Positions 45,423 through 53,879 of a DNA stretch of 64,000 bases are shown here, piece after piece. Numbering within the stretch: the first letter of the stretch is position 1; each line of letters begins with the position of its first letter. The notes beneath the pieces are model-generated. The model was not told where the DNA came from. It ran no database searches and was given only the letters and a program-made list of their open reading frames with translations. The DNA comes from Klebsiella electrica (GTDB lineage Bacteria > Pseudomonadota > Gammaproteobacteria > Enterobacterales > Enterobacteriaceae). The DNA lies in contig NZ_CP041247.1 in NCBI RefSeq assembly GCF_006711645.1, positions 3,038,001-3,102,000 of the forward strand, read 5' to 3'. Position numbers and translations under genes: made by a program.

Positions 45423-45475
45423 GGCGTCTGCTGCATCTTATTACTGCAAATGCTGCGCCTTCCGCCTGATATGTC

Positions 45476-45493
45476 TTATGACTATAGTCATAA
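45476..45493. promoter_or_regulatory. perfect palindrome between LysR and SDR genes
   Basis: TTATGACTATAGTCATAA is an 18-bp perfect palindrome. It contains the T-N11-A pattern of LysR-type sites and lies 28 nt before the SDR start codon. It is probably the operator of the adjacent LysR regulator. Confidence 0.7.
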
Positions 45494-45521
45494 ACTCACG
45501 TTTTACTCAGGGAGTTTTATT

Positions 45522-46223
45522 ATGACCACGAACGTTCGCCCTACCGTACTGATTGTCGGCGCTTCACGCGGCCTCGGCCACGCGATGGCCGCTGAATTTC
45601 TGCGCCATGACTGGAATGTGATCGGCACCGTACGCGATATGCAACACACCACTCCACTGCATCAACTCGCGCTGGAAAACCCCGAACGGGTACGTCTGGA
45701 AACGCTGGATGTGTGTGACGATGACCAGCTGGCCGCGCTGGATACAAAGCTCGCCGCTGACCGTCTGGATATGCTGTTTGTTAATGCGGGGACCACCAAT
45801 CGCGATCCGACGCAGACCATCGGCGAGGTCTCCACCGAGGAGTTTATTGAGGTGATGCTGACGAACGCCCTTGCGCCAATGCGGGTACTTGAGCGCCTTC
45901 AGCACCATGTGGTGCCGCAGGGACTGCTGGGGGCGATGTCCTCAGGCCAGGGCAGCCTGACCAATAACCTCCGCGGTCAGCGCGAGCTCTATCGCGGCAG
46001 CAAAGCGGCACTCAATATGTTTATGCGCAGTTTCGCCGCCCGTTCGCTATCACGACCGCTGGTAGTGATGGCGCCGGGGTGGATTCGTACCGCGTTGGGC
46101 GGCGATGAGGCGCCGTTGAGTATCGAAGAGACGATTCCTCATCTGGTTGCCGTGCTGCTGGCAAAACAGCAGAGGCCTGGTCTGGAGTACCTGGATTATC
46201 AGGGAAAAACCGTGCCGTGGTGA
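45522..46223 (+). CDS. short-chain dehydrogenase/reductase
   Basis: A 233-residue SDR: cofactor motif VGASRGLGHAMA near the N-terminus, NAG in LFVNAGTTN, Tyr-x3-Lys in YRGSKAAL, and a PGWIRT motif. The Ser of the catalytic triad is within AMSSGQGS. The ATG follows CAGGGAGTTTTATT. Substrate unknown; divergent from and probably controlled by the LysR-type neighbour. Confidence 0.88.
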   Translation: MTTNVRPTVLIVGASRGLGHAMAAEFLRHDWNVIGTVRDMQHTTPLHQLALENPERVRLETLDVCDDDQLAALDTKLAADRLDMLFVNAGTTNRDPTQTIGEVSTEEFIEVMLTNALAPMRVLERLQHHVVPQGLLGAMSSGQGSLTNNLRGQRELYRGSKAALNMFMRSFAARSLSRPLVVMAPGWIRTALGGDEAPLSIEETIPHLVAVLLAKQQRPGLEYLDYQGKTVPW

Positions 46224-46310
46224 TCCGTGCGAAGGCCTATCGACCGTCCCGGCGCCCCCTGACTCTCGTAGCAGAGTATGGCACCTGTTTTATGATTCTC
46301 GACGGAGTGC

Positions 46311-46583
46311 TTACTTGATATAGGAGTCGAGGACCTTGAGCACGACGTCCAGATCTTCTTCCCGCTTCGCCTCGTCCCCTTCATGAACGATATGTTCGAC
46401 CAGATGGCCTTTAATGACCTCACGCATTAATCCATTGACCGCCCCGCGTATCGCGGCGATCTGCTGAAGTACGGCGGCACATTCATGCGGTTCATCGAGC
46501 ATTTTTTTCAGCGCAATGACCTGGCCCTGAATCTTGTTGGTGCGGGCTTTAAGCTTTTTTTGATCGCGGATGGTATGCGACAT
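46311..46583 (-). CDS. rcnR: nickel/cobalt-responsive repressor RcnR
   Basis: A 90-residue CsoR/RcnR-family repressor, nearly identical to E. coli RcnR ([40 protein letters not shown]). The Ni/Co ligands Cys35, His64 and His3 are present. The start at MSHT is chosen over one five codons upstream. It is divergent from rcnA with two operators between. Confidence 0.95.
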   Translation of the reverse strand: MSHTIRDQKKLKARTNKIQGQVIALKKMLDEPHECAAVLQQIAAIRGAVNGLMREVIKGHLVEHIVHEGDEAKREEDLDVVLKVLDSYIK

Positions 46584-46632
46584 GCTGCAATCTCCCATGG
46601 AAAAATCCTGGCTGATTATACTATTACAATTC

Positions 46633-46667
46633 TACTGGGGGGTAGTATTATGTACTGGGGGGGAGTA
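46633..46667. promoter_or_regulatory. two RcnR operators
   Basis: TACTGGGGGGTAGTA (46633-46647) and TACTGGGGGGGAGTA (46653-46667) are two TACT-G-tract-AGTA boxes spaced 20 bp centre to centre, as at the E. coli rcnR-rcnA promoter region. Confidence 0.93.
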
Positions 46668-46704
46668 GAATCCCGCCCATCTTCCATAACCCAGAGCACA
46701 ACTC

Positions 46705-47820
46705 ATGACCGACTTTACAACGCTACTTCAGCAAGGAAACGCCTGGTTCTTCATTCCAGGCGCGGTGCTTCTCGGCGCACTTCATGGGCTGGAGCCAGGA
46801 CATTCAAAAACGATGATGGCGGCCTTCATCATTGCGATAAAAGGCACGGCCAGGCAGGCGGCCATGCTTGGACTGGCAGCCACCCTTTCACACACCGCCA
46901 TCGTCTGGCTGATTGCTTTTGGCGGCATGTATATCAGTAACCGCTTTACCGCCGAATCGGCTGAGCCGTGGCTGCAGCTGGTTTCTGCCATCATTATTCT
47001 GGGTACCGCCGTCTGGATGTTCTGCCGAACCTGGAAGGGAGAAAAAAACTGGCTGACCAGCCAGCAGGAAAGCGAGCGGCACCATCATGATGAATCAAGA
47101 CTGATCGATACCGGTCATGGCAAAGTGGAACTGTCCATTTTTGAAGAGGGCCAGCCGCCGCACTGGCGCATACGTACGCTCAGCGGCAGAGAATGGGATG
47201 CCGGGACTGTTTCGTTAGTCACGCAGCGAGAAATGCCCGCTGGTACGCAGTCATTTGATTTTGTCGATTGCGGTAGCTATCTGCAGTCAACATCCCCCAT
47301 TCCGGAACCGCACGATTTTCGCGTGCGCCTGTCGCTGGGGCATCGCGGCCATGTCCATGATTACGATTTGGAATTTTGCGAGCATGAACATGCGCACGAT
47401 CATACGGAACTTGAAGGGCTGGATGTCGATTCCACAGCGTACCGGGATGCGCATGAGTTGGCCCACGCGCACGACATAGAAAAACGGTTCACCAATAAAG
47501 AGGTCACCAACGGGCAGATTTTACTCTTTGGCCTGACCGGCGGGTTAATCCCCTGTCCTGCGGCCATTACGGTGATGTTGATTTGTATCCAGATCAAAGC
47601 TCTGGCGCTGGGCGCAACGCTGGTGGTGAGTTTTAGTATTGGACTTGCCCTGACGCTGGTGACGGTGGGCGTGGGTGCCGCAATCGGCGTCCGTCAGGTC
47701 GCCAGACGCTGGGACGGTTTTCATACCCTTGCCCGCAGAGCCCCCTATTTTTCAAGCCTGCTGATTGCCGCGATGGGTCTCTATCTGGCTATCCACAGCG
47801 GGATCGTCCTGCTGAGATAA
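46705..47820 (+). CDS. rcnA: nickel/cobalt efflux protein RcnA, long form
   Basis: An inner-membrane exporter of Ni2+ and Co2+ (NicO family). The N-terminal part (FFIPGAVLLGALHGLEPGHSK with the HGLEPGH metal motif) and the C-terminal part (FGLTGGLIPCPAAITVML) are typical. At 371 residues it is about 100 longer than the 274 of E. coli RcnA. The extra part is a cytoplasmic-type insert (HWRIRTLSGREWD ... VRLSLGHRGHVHDYDLEF) in front of the His-rich stretch EHEHAHDH. Controlled by RcnR through the two upstream boxes. Confidence 0.93.
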   Translation: MTDFTTLLQQGNAWFFIPGAVLLGALHGLEPGHSKTMMAAFIIAIKGTARQAAMLGLAATLSHTAIVWLIAFGGMYISNRFTAESAEPWLQLVSAIIILGTAVWMFCRTWKGEKNWLTSQQESERHHHDESRLIDTGHGKVELSIFEEGQPPHWRIRTLSGREWDAGTVSLVTQREMPAGTQSFDFVDCGSYLQSTSPIPEPHDFRVRLSLGHRGHVHDYDLEFCEHEHAHDHTELEGLDVDSTAYRDAHELAHAHDIEKRFTNKEVTNGQILLFGLTGGLIPCPAAITVMLICIQIKALALGATLVVSFSIGLALTLVTVGVGAAIGVRQVARRWDGFHTLARRAPYFSSLLIAAMGLYLAIHSGIVLLR

Positions 47821-47833
47821 TTCTGCTCATCCC

Positions 47834-47870
47834 GTTCCTCTTCTTCGCGCTGAGTATGAAGAAGAGGAAC
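47834..47870 (+). terminator. hairpin downstream of rcnA
   Basis: A perfect 13-bp stem (GTTCCTCTTCTTC / GAAGAAGAGGAAC) just past the rcnA stop. No T-run follows, so it may stabilise the 3' end rather than terminate alone. Confidence 0.5.
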
Positions 47871-48073
47871 AGGTGCTGTTCATCGGGGAAAACCACACGG
47901 CACCGTGTCGCTGAGCACAGGGATAGAGAGGATCTCCGTATTTCAACCGGCGAAAAAAACTTCAGAATACCCCCACCAATACGCGCTAATTATATAAGGG
48001 CGTCCCTGTCGCAGGGACTGTTCAAATTTTCTGCTATATTTTCCGCATACCAACTGCGGAAAGGGAGTTATTT

Positions 48074-48463
48074 ATGACGACTGCATTATCTGGCGGTTGT
48101 TTGTGCCAGTTTATACGCTTCAGGGCTATTAACCCTGGAAGTCCTCACTCCTGCTCCTGCGACCTTTGCCAGAAACATACCGGAAGCCAGACTGTTGTCT
48201 GGCTGGAGTTCTCTTCAGCGGATGTGCAGTGGACTGGCGAAGGCGGTAAACCTTCTTTGTATCGTTCTTCTGAAACATCAAGCCGGGCTTTTTGCCCACG
48301 ATGCGGCAGTTCTCTCGGTGCTATTGATGACGATTCGGGAATAGGGTTATTGTCAGGCGTTTTTGACCCGTGTCAGAGTGACATTTTTGCCCCGGAGTCT
48401 CATTCTTTCGAAGATATGAAACCTGAATGGTGGCGGAAAATTTTTCCTGATATGCCGTCTTAA
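48074..48463 (+). CDS. GFA-domain (glutathione-dependent formaldehyde-activating type) protein
   Basis: A 129-residue zinc-binding protein. Cys pairs in GGCLCQF, SCSCDLCQKHTG and FCPRCGSSLG are the pattern of the GFA/CENP-V fold. The ATG follows AAGGGAGTTATTT. The family name comes from one Paracoccus enzyme; most members have no proven activity. Convergent with ompW. Confidence 0.85.
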   Translation: MTTALSGGCLCQFIRFRAINPGSPHSCSCDLCQKHTGSQTVVWLEFSSADVQWTGEGGKPSLYRSSETSSRAFCPRCGSSLGAIDDDSGIGLLSGVFDPCQSDIFAPESHSFEDMKPEWWRKIFPDMPS

Positions 48464-48473
48464 CATTAAAAAC

Positions 48474-48507
48474 AGACAAAAAAACTGGCCATATCATGAC
48501 CAGTTTT
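48474..48507. terminator. bidirectional terminator before ompW end
   Basis: A stem AAAACTGG / CCAGTTTT with extended inner pairing, flanked by A- and T-rich bases, between the convergent GFA and ompW genes. Confidence 0.7.
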
Positions 48508-48528
48508 GCAGGGAGTTTGCAGAAGAAC

Positions 48529-49164
48529 TCAGAACCGGTAACCGGCAGAGAACATAAACACCCACGGATCGATGCGGGTACTGACTTTCTGGTCCACGCC
48601 ACCGGCTTTAAATTTCACGTCGGTGTCGATATCCATGTACCACACCGACATGTTCAGCAACCAGTCGCGGTTAATCAGATAATCCAGCCCTACCTGCCCT
48701 GCCGCTCCCCAGGAGTCTTTAAGACTCAGATCGCTCAATCCGGCATTTTTACCGGTGTCATTAAAGTCGGCATTAAAGAAGGTGGTGTAGTTAATACCTG
48801 CACCGATATACGGACGTACTTTGCTCTGAGCGTCACCGAAATACCATTGCGCCATCAGCGTTGGCGGCAGCTGATTCACGGTGGCGATGGTCCCGGTCGG
48901 GCCGGTGCCAACCTTATGACGGAATGGCGTGGCCGCCAGCAGCTCAACGCCGATGTTGTCCGTCGCCATATAGGTGAAGGTCAACCCCAGTTGCGTGTTG
49001 TTACTGACGTTAAAACCACCCAGACTGCCCAACACGTTATCAGACCCTTCCGTCGGCCGAACGGTGGCAGAACCCGCACGAATAAAAAACTCCCCGGCTT
49101 CATGCGCCCAGACGCTGCCGGAAAGGGTACCCAAAATAATGCCAACCGCTGCTAACTTTTTCAT
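48529..49164 (-). CDS. ompW: outer membrane protein OmpW
   Basis: An eight-stranded beta-barrel with a hydrophobic channel, 211 residues (212 in E. coli). The signal peptide (MKKLAAVGIILGTLSGSVWA) is followed by HEAGEFFIRAGSATVRPTEG. The chain ends with the barrel-assembly motif PWVFMFSAGYRF with terminal Phe. The start is the ATG after GGGAAAGTGGAT. An FNR-like site lies upstream, in line with anaerobic control in E. coli. Confidence 0.97.
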   Translation of the reverse strand: MKKLAAVGIILGTLSGSVWAHEAGEFFIRAGSATVRPTEGSDNVLGSLGGFNVSNNTQLGLTFTYMATDNIGVELLAATPFRHKVGTGPTGTIATVNQLPPTLMAQWYFGDAQSKVRPYIGAGINYTTFFNADFNDTGKNAGLSDLSLKDSWGAAGQVGLDYLINRDWLLNMSVWYMDIDTDVKFKAGGVDQKVSTRIDPWVFMFSAGYRF

Positions 49165-49266
49165 ATCCACTTTCCCGTTATGGTTATTTAGCGCCGGTCA
49201 ATATACCTATAACGAGTTACTTTTGATCCGTTCTGGATCACATAAAGTCGTGAGATTTAACATTTA

Positions 49267-49280
49267 TTGATCCAGATTAA
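49267..49280. promoter_or_regulatory. FNR-like site upstream of ompW
   Basis: TTGATCCAGATTAA matches the FNR consensus TTGAT-N4-ATCAA with one mismatch, about 100 nt before the ompW start. E. coli ompW is known to be FNR-activated. Confidence 0.5.
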
Positions 49281-49437
49281 TTTTTACTTTCATGGCGATA
49301 CCAAAAAACACAACTTCGCGTCAATTTTCACTTTTCGAACAGCAAAAAAATTTTCCGCCACCTCTTGCCGCCCTCAATGCATCTGGATAATTTATCTGCC
49401 GACAATCTGTGTTGATGCGTTTTTATCAGGTGTAATC

Positions 49438-49851
49438 ATGAGTGAAATCAACCCGTGCATGACGTGCGGTGCCTGTTGTGCGTATTTTCGAGTCTCTTTC
49501 TACTGGGCGGAAGCCGACGATGCTGGCGGCATTGTGCCGACGCAGCTTACCGAGCCGCTGACCCCTTTTCTGCGCTGCATGAGCGGCACCAACCAACGAC
49601 AAATCCGCTGCGCCGCCCTCACGGGTGAAATCGGCGAATCGGTGCACTGCGCTATCTATCAGCATCGCCCCTCTCCCTGCCGCGAATTCGCTCAGTCCGG
49701 CGAAGGCGGCGAGCTAAACGACGCCTGCAACCGGGCCCGCGCCCGCTACGGCCTGCCGCCGCTCATCCCTCTTTACAAAGATATACTTAGCCTGACAACG
49801 GCAGAGGCTGCTACCCAGGAGGGATTTGCGGTACAATCGCCGGCTAGTTAA
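49438..49851 (+). CDS. YkgJ-family Cys-cluster protein
   Basis: A 137-residue protein of the zinc/iron-chelating family (PF03692). The N-terminal cluster is [13 protein letters not shown], with more Cys in LRCMSG, IRCAAL, VHCAIY and SPCREF. The ATG follows ATCAGGTGTAATC. Family function is unproven. It precedes yciC in the same direction at a short distance. Confidence 0.85.
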   Translation: MSEINPCMTCGACCAYFRVSFYWAEADDAGGIVPTQLTEPLTPFLRCMSGTNQRQIRCAALTGEIGESVHCAIYQHRPSPCREFAQSGEGGELNDACNRARARYGLPPLIPLYKDILSLTTAEAATQEGFAVQSPAS

Positions 49852-49876
49852 CACCTGCAATACTCAAGGAGAGTGC

Positions 49877-50620
49877 ATGTCTATCACGGCGAAGACCGTC
49901 TACCGTGACACGGGAAATTTTTTTCGTAATCAGTTTGTCACCATTTTACTGATTGCGTTGTTATGCGCGTTCATTACGGTAGTCCTTGGCCACGCTTTTT
50001 CACCCAGTGAAGAGCAGCTCTCGATTCTGAGCGAAGGGGATAATCTGGCGGGGAGCGTCGGGCTGTTTGAGCTGGTACAAAACATGACGCCAGAGCAACA
50101 GCAGATCCTGCTGCGCGCCTCGGCCGCATCGACCTTCTCCGGTCTGGTGGGTAATGCCATTCTTGCCGGCGGCGTGCTGCTGCTGATTCAACTGGTCTCC
50201 GCCGGACAGCGGGTCAGCGCGCTGCGTGCTATCGGGGCTTCTGCGCCGGTACTGCCGAAGCTGCTGCTGCTGATCCTGTTCACCACCTTTGTGGTGCAGA
50301 TGGGGATCATGCTGGTGCTGGTGCCGGGCGTACTGCTGGCTATCGTGCTGGCTTTCGCCCCTGTCATGCTGGTGCAGGATAAGCTGGGGATTTTTAGCGC
50401 TATGCGCAGCAGTATGCGTCTGGCGTGGGCCAATATGCGTCTGGTCGCCCCGGCGGTGATAGGCTGGCTGCTGGCGAAAACACTGCTGCTGCTGTTTGCA
50501 TCCAGCTTCGCGGTACTGACGCCGAACGTCGGCGCGGTGGTTATCAATACGATCAGCAATCTGATATCTGCGCTGTTGCTGATCTATTTGTTCCGCCTGT
50601 ATATGCTTATCCGCAACTAA
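49877..50620 (+). CDS. yciC: inner-membrane protein YciC (UPF0259)
   Basis: A 247-residue integral membrane protein, the E. coli length, with about six segments ([56 protein letters not shown]). The ATG follows CAAGGAGAGTGC. E. coli YciC has been linked to membrane homeostasis in recent reports; no catalytic motif is seen. It is upstream of yciB in one unit; a GGGCCGG / CCGGCCC hairpin (50629-50648) lies between. Confidence 0.94.
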   Translation: MSITAKTVYRDTGNFFRNQFVTILLIALLCAFITVVLGHAFSPSEEQLSILSEGDNLAGSVGLFELVQNMTPEQQQILLRASAASTFSGLVGNAILAGGVLLLIQLVSAGQRVSALRAIGASAPVLPKLLLLILFTTFVVQMGIMLVLVPGVLLAIVLAFAPVMLVQDKLGIFSAMRSSMRLAWANMRLVAPAVIGWLLAKTLLLLFASSFAVLTPNVGAVVINTISNLISALLLIYLFRLYMLIRN

Positions 50621-50671
50621 ATTAACCTGGGCCGGGATTCTCCGGCCCTATCTGAACGACGGGTCCGATGT

Positions 50672-51211
50672 ATGAAGCAGTTTCTGGATTTTTTACCGCT
50701 GGTAGTCTTTTTCGCCTTCTACAAGCTCTACGATATTTATGCCGCAACCACCGCGCTGATTATCGCCACCGCTATCGTGCTGATCTATACCTGGGTACGC
50801 TATCGTAAAGTCGAAAAGATGGCGCTGATTACCTTTGTGCTGGTTGCCGTATTTGGCGGCCTGACCATTTTCTTCCATAACGATGAGTTTATAAAATGGA
50901 AGGTCACGGTGATCTACGCTCTGTTCGCCGGCGCCTTGCTGTTCAGCCAATGGGTGATGAAAAAACCATTGATTCAACGCATGCTCGGAAAAGAGCTGAC
51001 CCTGCCACAGCAGGTCTGGTCACGTCTGAACCTTGCCTGGGCGCTGTTTTTTATTCTCTGCGGTCTGGCCAATATCTACATCGCATTCTGGTTGCCACAG
51101 AATATCTGGGTCAACTTCAAGGTCTTCGGCCTGACGGCGCTGACGCTGGTCTTCACCCTGTTGAGCGGCGTATACATCTATCGCCATATGCCGCAGGACG
51201 ATAACCACTAA
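50672..51211 (+). CDS. yciB: septation protein A, YciB
   Basis: A 179-residue inner-membrane protein with five segments, the E. coli length. It begins [21 protein letters not shown] and has the family block [21 protein letters not shown]. coli YciB interacts with division and elongation proteins and affects envelope integrity; it is also called IspZ by homology. Follows yciC. Confidence 0.95.
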   Translation: MKQFLDFLPLVVFFAFYKLYDIYAATTALIIATAIVLIYTWVRYRKVEKMALITFVLVAVFGGLTIFFHNDEFIKWKVTVIYALFAGALLFSQWVMKKPLIQRMLGKELTLPQQVWSRLNLAWALFFILCGLANIYIAFWLPQNIWVNFKVFGLTALTLVFTLLSGVYIYRHMPQDDNH

Positions 51212-51604
51212 TTGCGAAGCCGGGGGTAGCGCTTCTGCCCCCGCCCTTCTTGCGTTGCCTGTTCCCCTCTCATCGCCTGCTTCTCGTTTTCGGCGTTGGC
51301 CGCGCTTTCTCTTGAGAATCGCCTGTCTGCCTCTTCGCCGATACAGCACATCTGCTGAGCGGCCTACGCACCTCTCAGGCCGTTTATTGGCGGGCTACCG
51401 GTATCAGCGCCTGTTCGTTAAGCAAATTTATCGCGAAAACGCGCGCGCTTCGCTCTGTCACAATCCCGGCGCGCCAGTAGCGCCAGCGTTATCCTCTGCT
51501 TCTGAATCCCCACATCCGCAGCCGCGGGCGTATTCCCCTGTTTTCACCCCGCCGTTTTCATAGTAGCATCGCGCTGATCCTCTTTGACCAGCACAGAGTA
51601 CAGA
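51212..51604. other. yciB-yciA intergenic region
   Basis: Close to 400 bases. It presumably carries the yciA promoter at its right end. A GC-rich reading frame of about 100 codons in it has Arg/Ser/Pro-biased content and no family match, so I treat it as non-coding. Nothing else is recognised. Confidence 0.5.
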
Positions 51605-52003
51605 ATGACAACATCAGATCTCACCCCAAAGGGTGAAATGGTTTTACGCACCCTGGCAATGCCAGCGGACACCAACGCCAATGGCGATATTTTTGGCGGC
51701 TGGTTGATGTCGCAGATGGATATCGGCGGCGCGATTATGGCCAAAGAGATTGCGCAAGGCCGTGTGGTAACCGTGCGCGTTGACGGCATGACCTTTCTAC
51801 GGCCGGTCGCCGTGGGTGACGTGGTGTGCTGCTACGCGCGCTGCGTGAAACGCGGTAACACCTCGATCACCATCAACATCGAAGTCTGGGTGAAAAAAGT
51901 GTCGTCTGAGCCGATTGGCCAACGTTACAAAGCCACGGAAGCGCTGTTTATCTACGTGGCGGTCGACAATCAGGGTAAGCCGCGCGCGATACCCGGCGAG
52001 TAA
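51605..52003 (+). CDS. yciA: acyl-CoA thioesterase YciA
   Basis: A 132-residue hot-dog-fold thioesterase (E. coli length) that hydrolyses a wide range of acyl-CoAs. Catalytic Asp in NGDIFGGWLMSQMD; other blocks are RVVTVRVDGMTFLRPVAVGD and NIEVWVKKV. The ATG follows CACAGAGTACAGA. In E. coli tonB comes next; here yniB follows instead. Confidence 0.95.
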   Translation: MTTSDLTPKGEMVLRTLAMPADTNANGDIFGGWLMSQMDIGGAIMAKEIAQGRVVTVRVDGMTFLRPVAVGDVVCCYARCVKRGNTSITINIEVWVKKVSSEPIGQRYKATEALFIYVAVDNQGKPRAIPGE

Positions 52004-52009
52004 CAAAGC

Positions 52010-52034
52010 GCCCGGCGTGCCGGGCCATTTTTAC
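52010..52034. terminator. yciA/yniB terminator
   Basis: A GCCCGG-CGTG-CCGGGC stem followed by CATTTTTAC, between convergent genes, at the point where gene order departs from E. coli. Confidence 0.75.
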
Positions 52035-52567
52035 AGGAATCCGAGCAGCGAGAAGAAGACATAGCCGAGGACAATCATGACAACTGGCAGGATGTACAGT
52101 GGAAAGTACTGCACCAGAATCGTATGACGAGGCACCACGATACGCTCCGCAATTTGCTCGCGCGTGAGCCCTTCCGCTCCTTTCGCCTGCTCAAGAATCA
52201 GCTGATCTTCCACCCCTTCACGCAGGAACTTCGCCTGGCGGCTCATGCGCGCGCCTGACGCCTGCAGCGCCATGCCGACAAACACCAGAATATAGATAAT
52301 CCAGAAGCCAATATTCAGGCTGTGTTTAAAATCCGGCAGCGGCGAGTTGTACCAGAAAAAGTTAAGGAATGGCGTATTAAAACGCATCATTTCAATCATG
52401 ACGTGCGCAAAATCCATCAGTACCGCATCAATGCCCGGTTTTTTTTCACTGTGTTCGTACATAAACTTCAGTACCGAAATCAGCGTTGAAATCACCGCGG
52501 GGATAAAAATCACCCACCCTAAAATACGTTTAAGCACTGCAATGCGTCCAGCTTGTTGATACGTCAT
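52031..52567 (-). CDS. yniB: YniB family membrane protein
   Basis: A 178-residue inner-membrane protein of unknown function, the E. coli length, with three to four hydrophobic segments (LGWVIFIPAVISTLISVLKF; GFWIIYILVFVGMALQASGA; YILPVVMIVLGYVFFSLLGF). Divergent from hxpB, as in E. coli. Confidence 0.93.
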   Translation of the reverse strand: MTYQQAGRIAVLKRILGWVIFIPAVISTLISVLKFMYEHSEKKPGIDAVLMDFAHVMIEMMRFNTPFLNFFWYNSPLPDFKHSLNIGFWIIYILVFVGMALQASGARMSRQAKFLREGVEDQLILEQAKGAEGLTREQIAERIVVPRHTILVQYFPLYILPVVMIVLGYVFFSLLGFL

Positions 52568-52700
52568 GGATTCCCCTTGTTAAAGACGCTTTCATCACCG
52601 TCTAAGTCTACCCTCAGCGGCGAATTTCGCCCAATAATGCGCGGTATGATATACCATGAGGACAAATTCGTTATCTACTTGCGCTACAGGAGAAGGACTT

Positions 52701-53384
52701 ATGTCAGCCAGGCGACAAATTCATGCCGCTATTTTCGATATGGATGGATTACTGATTGATTCCGAGCCGCTATGGGATCAGGCGGAGCTGGAGGTCATTG
52801 AAAGCCTCGGAGTCGATATCAGCCGCCGCGATGAGCTGCCCGATATGCTGGGATTGCGCATCGATTTGGTGGTGGACCTGTGGTTTGCCCAGCAGCCGTG
52901 GCAAGGCCCGGCTCGTGACGAAGTCACCGCCCGCATTATCAGCCGCGCGATTGAGCTGGTTGAAGCCTCCCGCCCTCTGTTACCCGGCGTACGCGAAGCC
53001 GTTGCCCTGTGTAAAGCGCAGGGGCTGAAGGTTGGCCTGGCGTCGGCCTCGCCGCTGCGGATGCTGGAAAAGGTCCTCACCATGTTTGAGCTGCGCGAAC
53101 AATTTGACGCCCTCTCCTCTGCCGAATCGCTGCCGTACAGCAAACCCCATCCTCAGGTCTATCTCAACTGCGCCGCCAGCCTGGGCGTGGACCCGATGGC
53201 CTGCGTCGCGCTGGAAGATTCGGTCAACGGTATGATCGCCAGTAAGGCCGCCCGCATGCGCTCTGTCGTCGTTCCGGCTGAGGAAAATCACCACGATCCG
53301 CGTTTTGTACTGGCAGACGTTAAGCTCACGACGCTGGAATCCCTCACCGCCAGCAAACTTTGCGGCCCGCTTTCCGGCCAGTGA
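52701..53384 (+). CDS. hxpB: hexitol phosphatase HxpB (YniC)
   Basis: A HAD-superfamily sugar phosphatase of 227 residues (222 in E. coli), known to act on 2-deoxyglucose-6-phosphate, mannitol-1-P and sorbitol-6-P. Motif I FDMDGLLIDSEP, motif II LASASPL, the Lys in YSKPHPQVY, motif IV ALEDSVNG. The ATG follows CAGGAGAAGGACTT. A kduD relic follows. Confidence 0.95.
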   Translation: MSARRQIHAAIFDMDGLLIDSEPLWDQAELEVIESLGVDISRRDELPDMLGLRIDLVVDLWFAQQPWQGPARDEVTARIISRAIELVEASRPLLPGVREAVALCKAQGLKVGLASASPLRMLEKVLTMFELREQFDALSSAESLPYSKPHPQVYLNCAASLGVDPMACVALEDSVNGMIASKAARMRSVVVPAEENHHDPRFVLADVKLTTLESLTASKLCGPLSGQ

Positions 53385-53508
53385 TCGGCGCGGCGCGGTT
53401 GCCCGATTATAAAAAATAAAACAACGTTTTATTTTTATTGTTTTTTCCGTTCTGCCCCCCTATGCTTGAAAAAACGGCGTGGTTACGCGCATAAATCAGC
53501 ATACAGAG

Positions 53509-53788
53509 GTGCATAGGGTACTTAACGCCTTCGACCTGACGGGTAAGGTCGCCATCGTGACGGGATGTGACACCGGTCTGGGCCAGGGAATGACGCAGGC
53601 CCTTGCCCAGGCCGGCTGCGATATCGTCGGCGTCAATCGTAAGATCCCACATCAAACGGCCGAACAGGTGCTGGCGCTGGGGCGTTCCGGATGATTTACA
53701 GGGACCGGTGGTATTCCTGGCGTCGCAGGCCGCGGATTACGTCAATGGCTATACTCTGGCGGTTGATGGCGGCTGGCTGGCACGTTGA
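53509..53788 (+). pseudogene. kduD: 2-deoxy-D-gluconate 3-dehydrogenase, internal deletion
   Basis: The first frame reads VLNAFDLTGKVAIVTGCDTG and continues to [20 protein letters not shown], the start of KduD. It then hits TGA after GRSG. From the same spot another frame reads [20 protein letters not shown] and ends [15 protein letters not shown], the KduD C-terminus. About 160 codons, including the active-site Ser and Tyr-Lys, are missing. The join lies in CGCTGGGGCG, which suits both flanks, pointing to a microhomology-mediated deletion. Its original pectin/glucuronate role is lost at this locus. Confidence 0.88.
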
Positions 53789-53828
53789 TAATTTTGTGAC
53801 AAAGAGTTACACCGTCACCTCTTTCGCG

Positions 53829-53866
53829 CACTGTATAAAAACCCTATACTGTATGAATTGACAGTT
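53829..53866 (+). promoter_or_regulatory. two LexA boxes in front of ydjM
   Basis: TACTGTATGAATTGACAGTT (53847-53866) fits the LexA CTG-N10-CAG consensus. A weaker CACTGTATAAAAACCCTATA (53829-53848) adjoins it. E. coli ydjM has the same double-box arrangement and is SOS-induced. Confidence 0.88.
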
Positions 53867-53879
53867 TAGGGTTTTTATC

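Noticed and set aside
47856-48077. 73-codon frame between rcnA and the GFA gene
   Set aside because: Starts inside the rcnA 3' hairpin, overlaps the next gene's start and resembles no protein I know.
51255-51563. 102-codon frame between yciB and yciA
   Set aside because: Arg/Ser/Pro-biased content, no RBS and no family resemblance; probably chance in GC-rich DNA.
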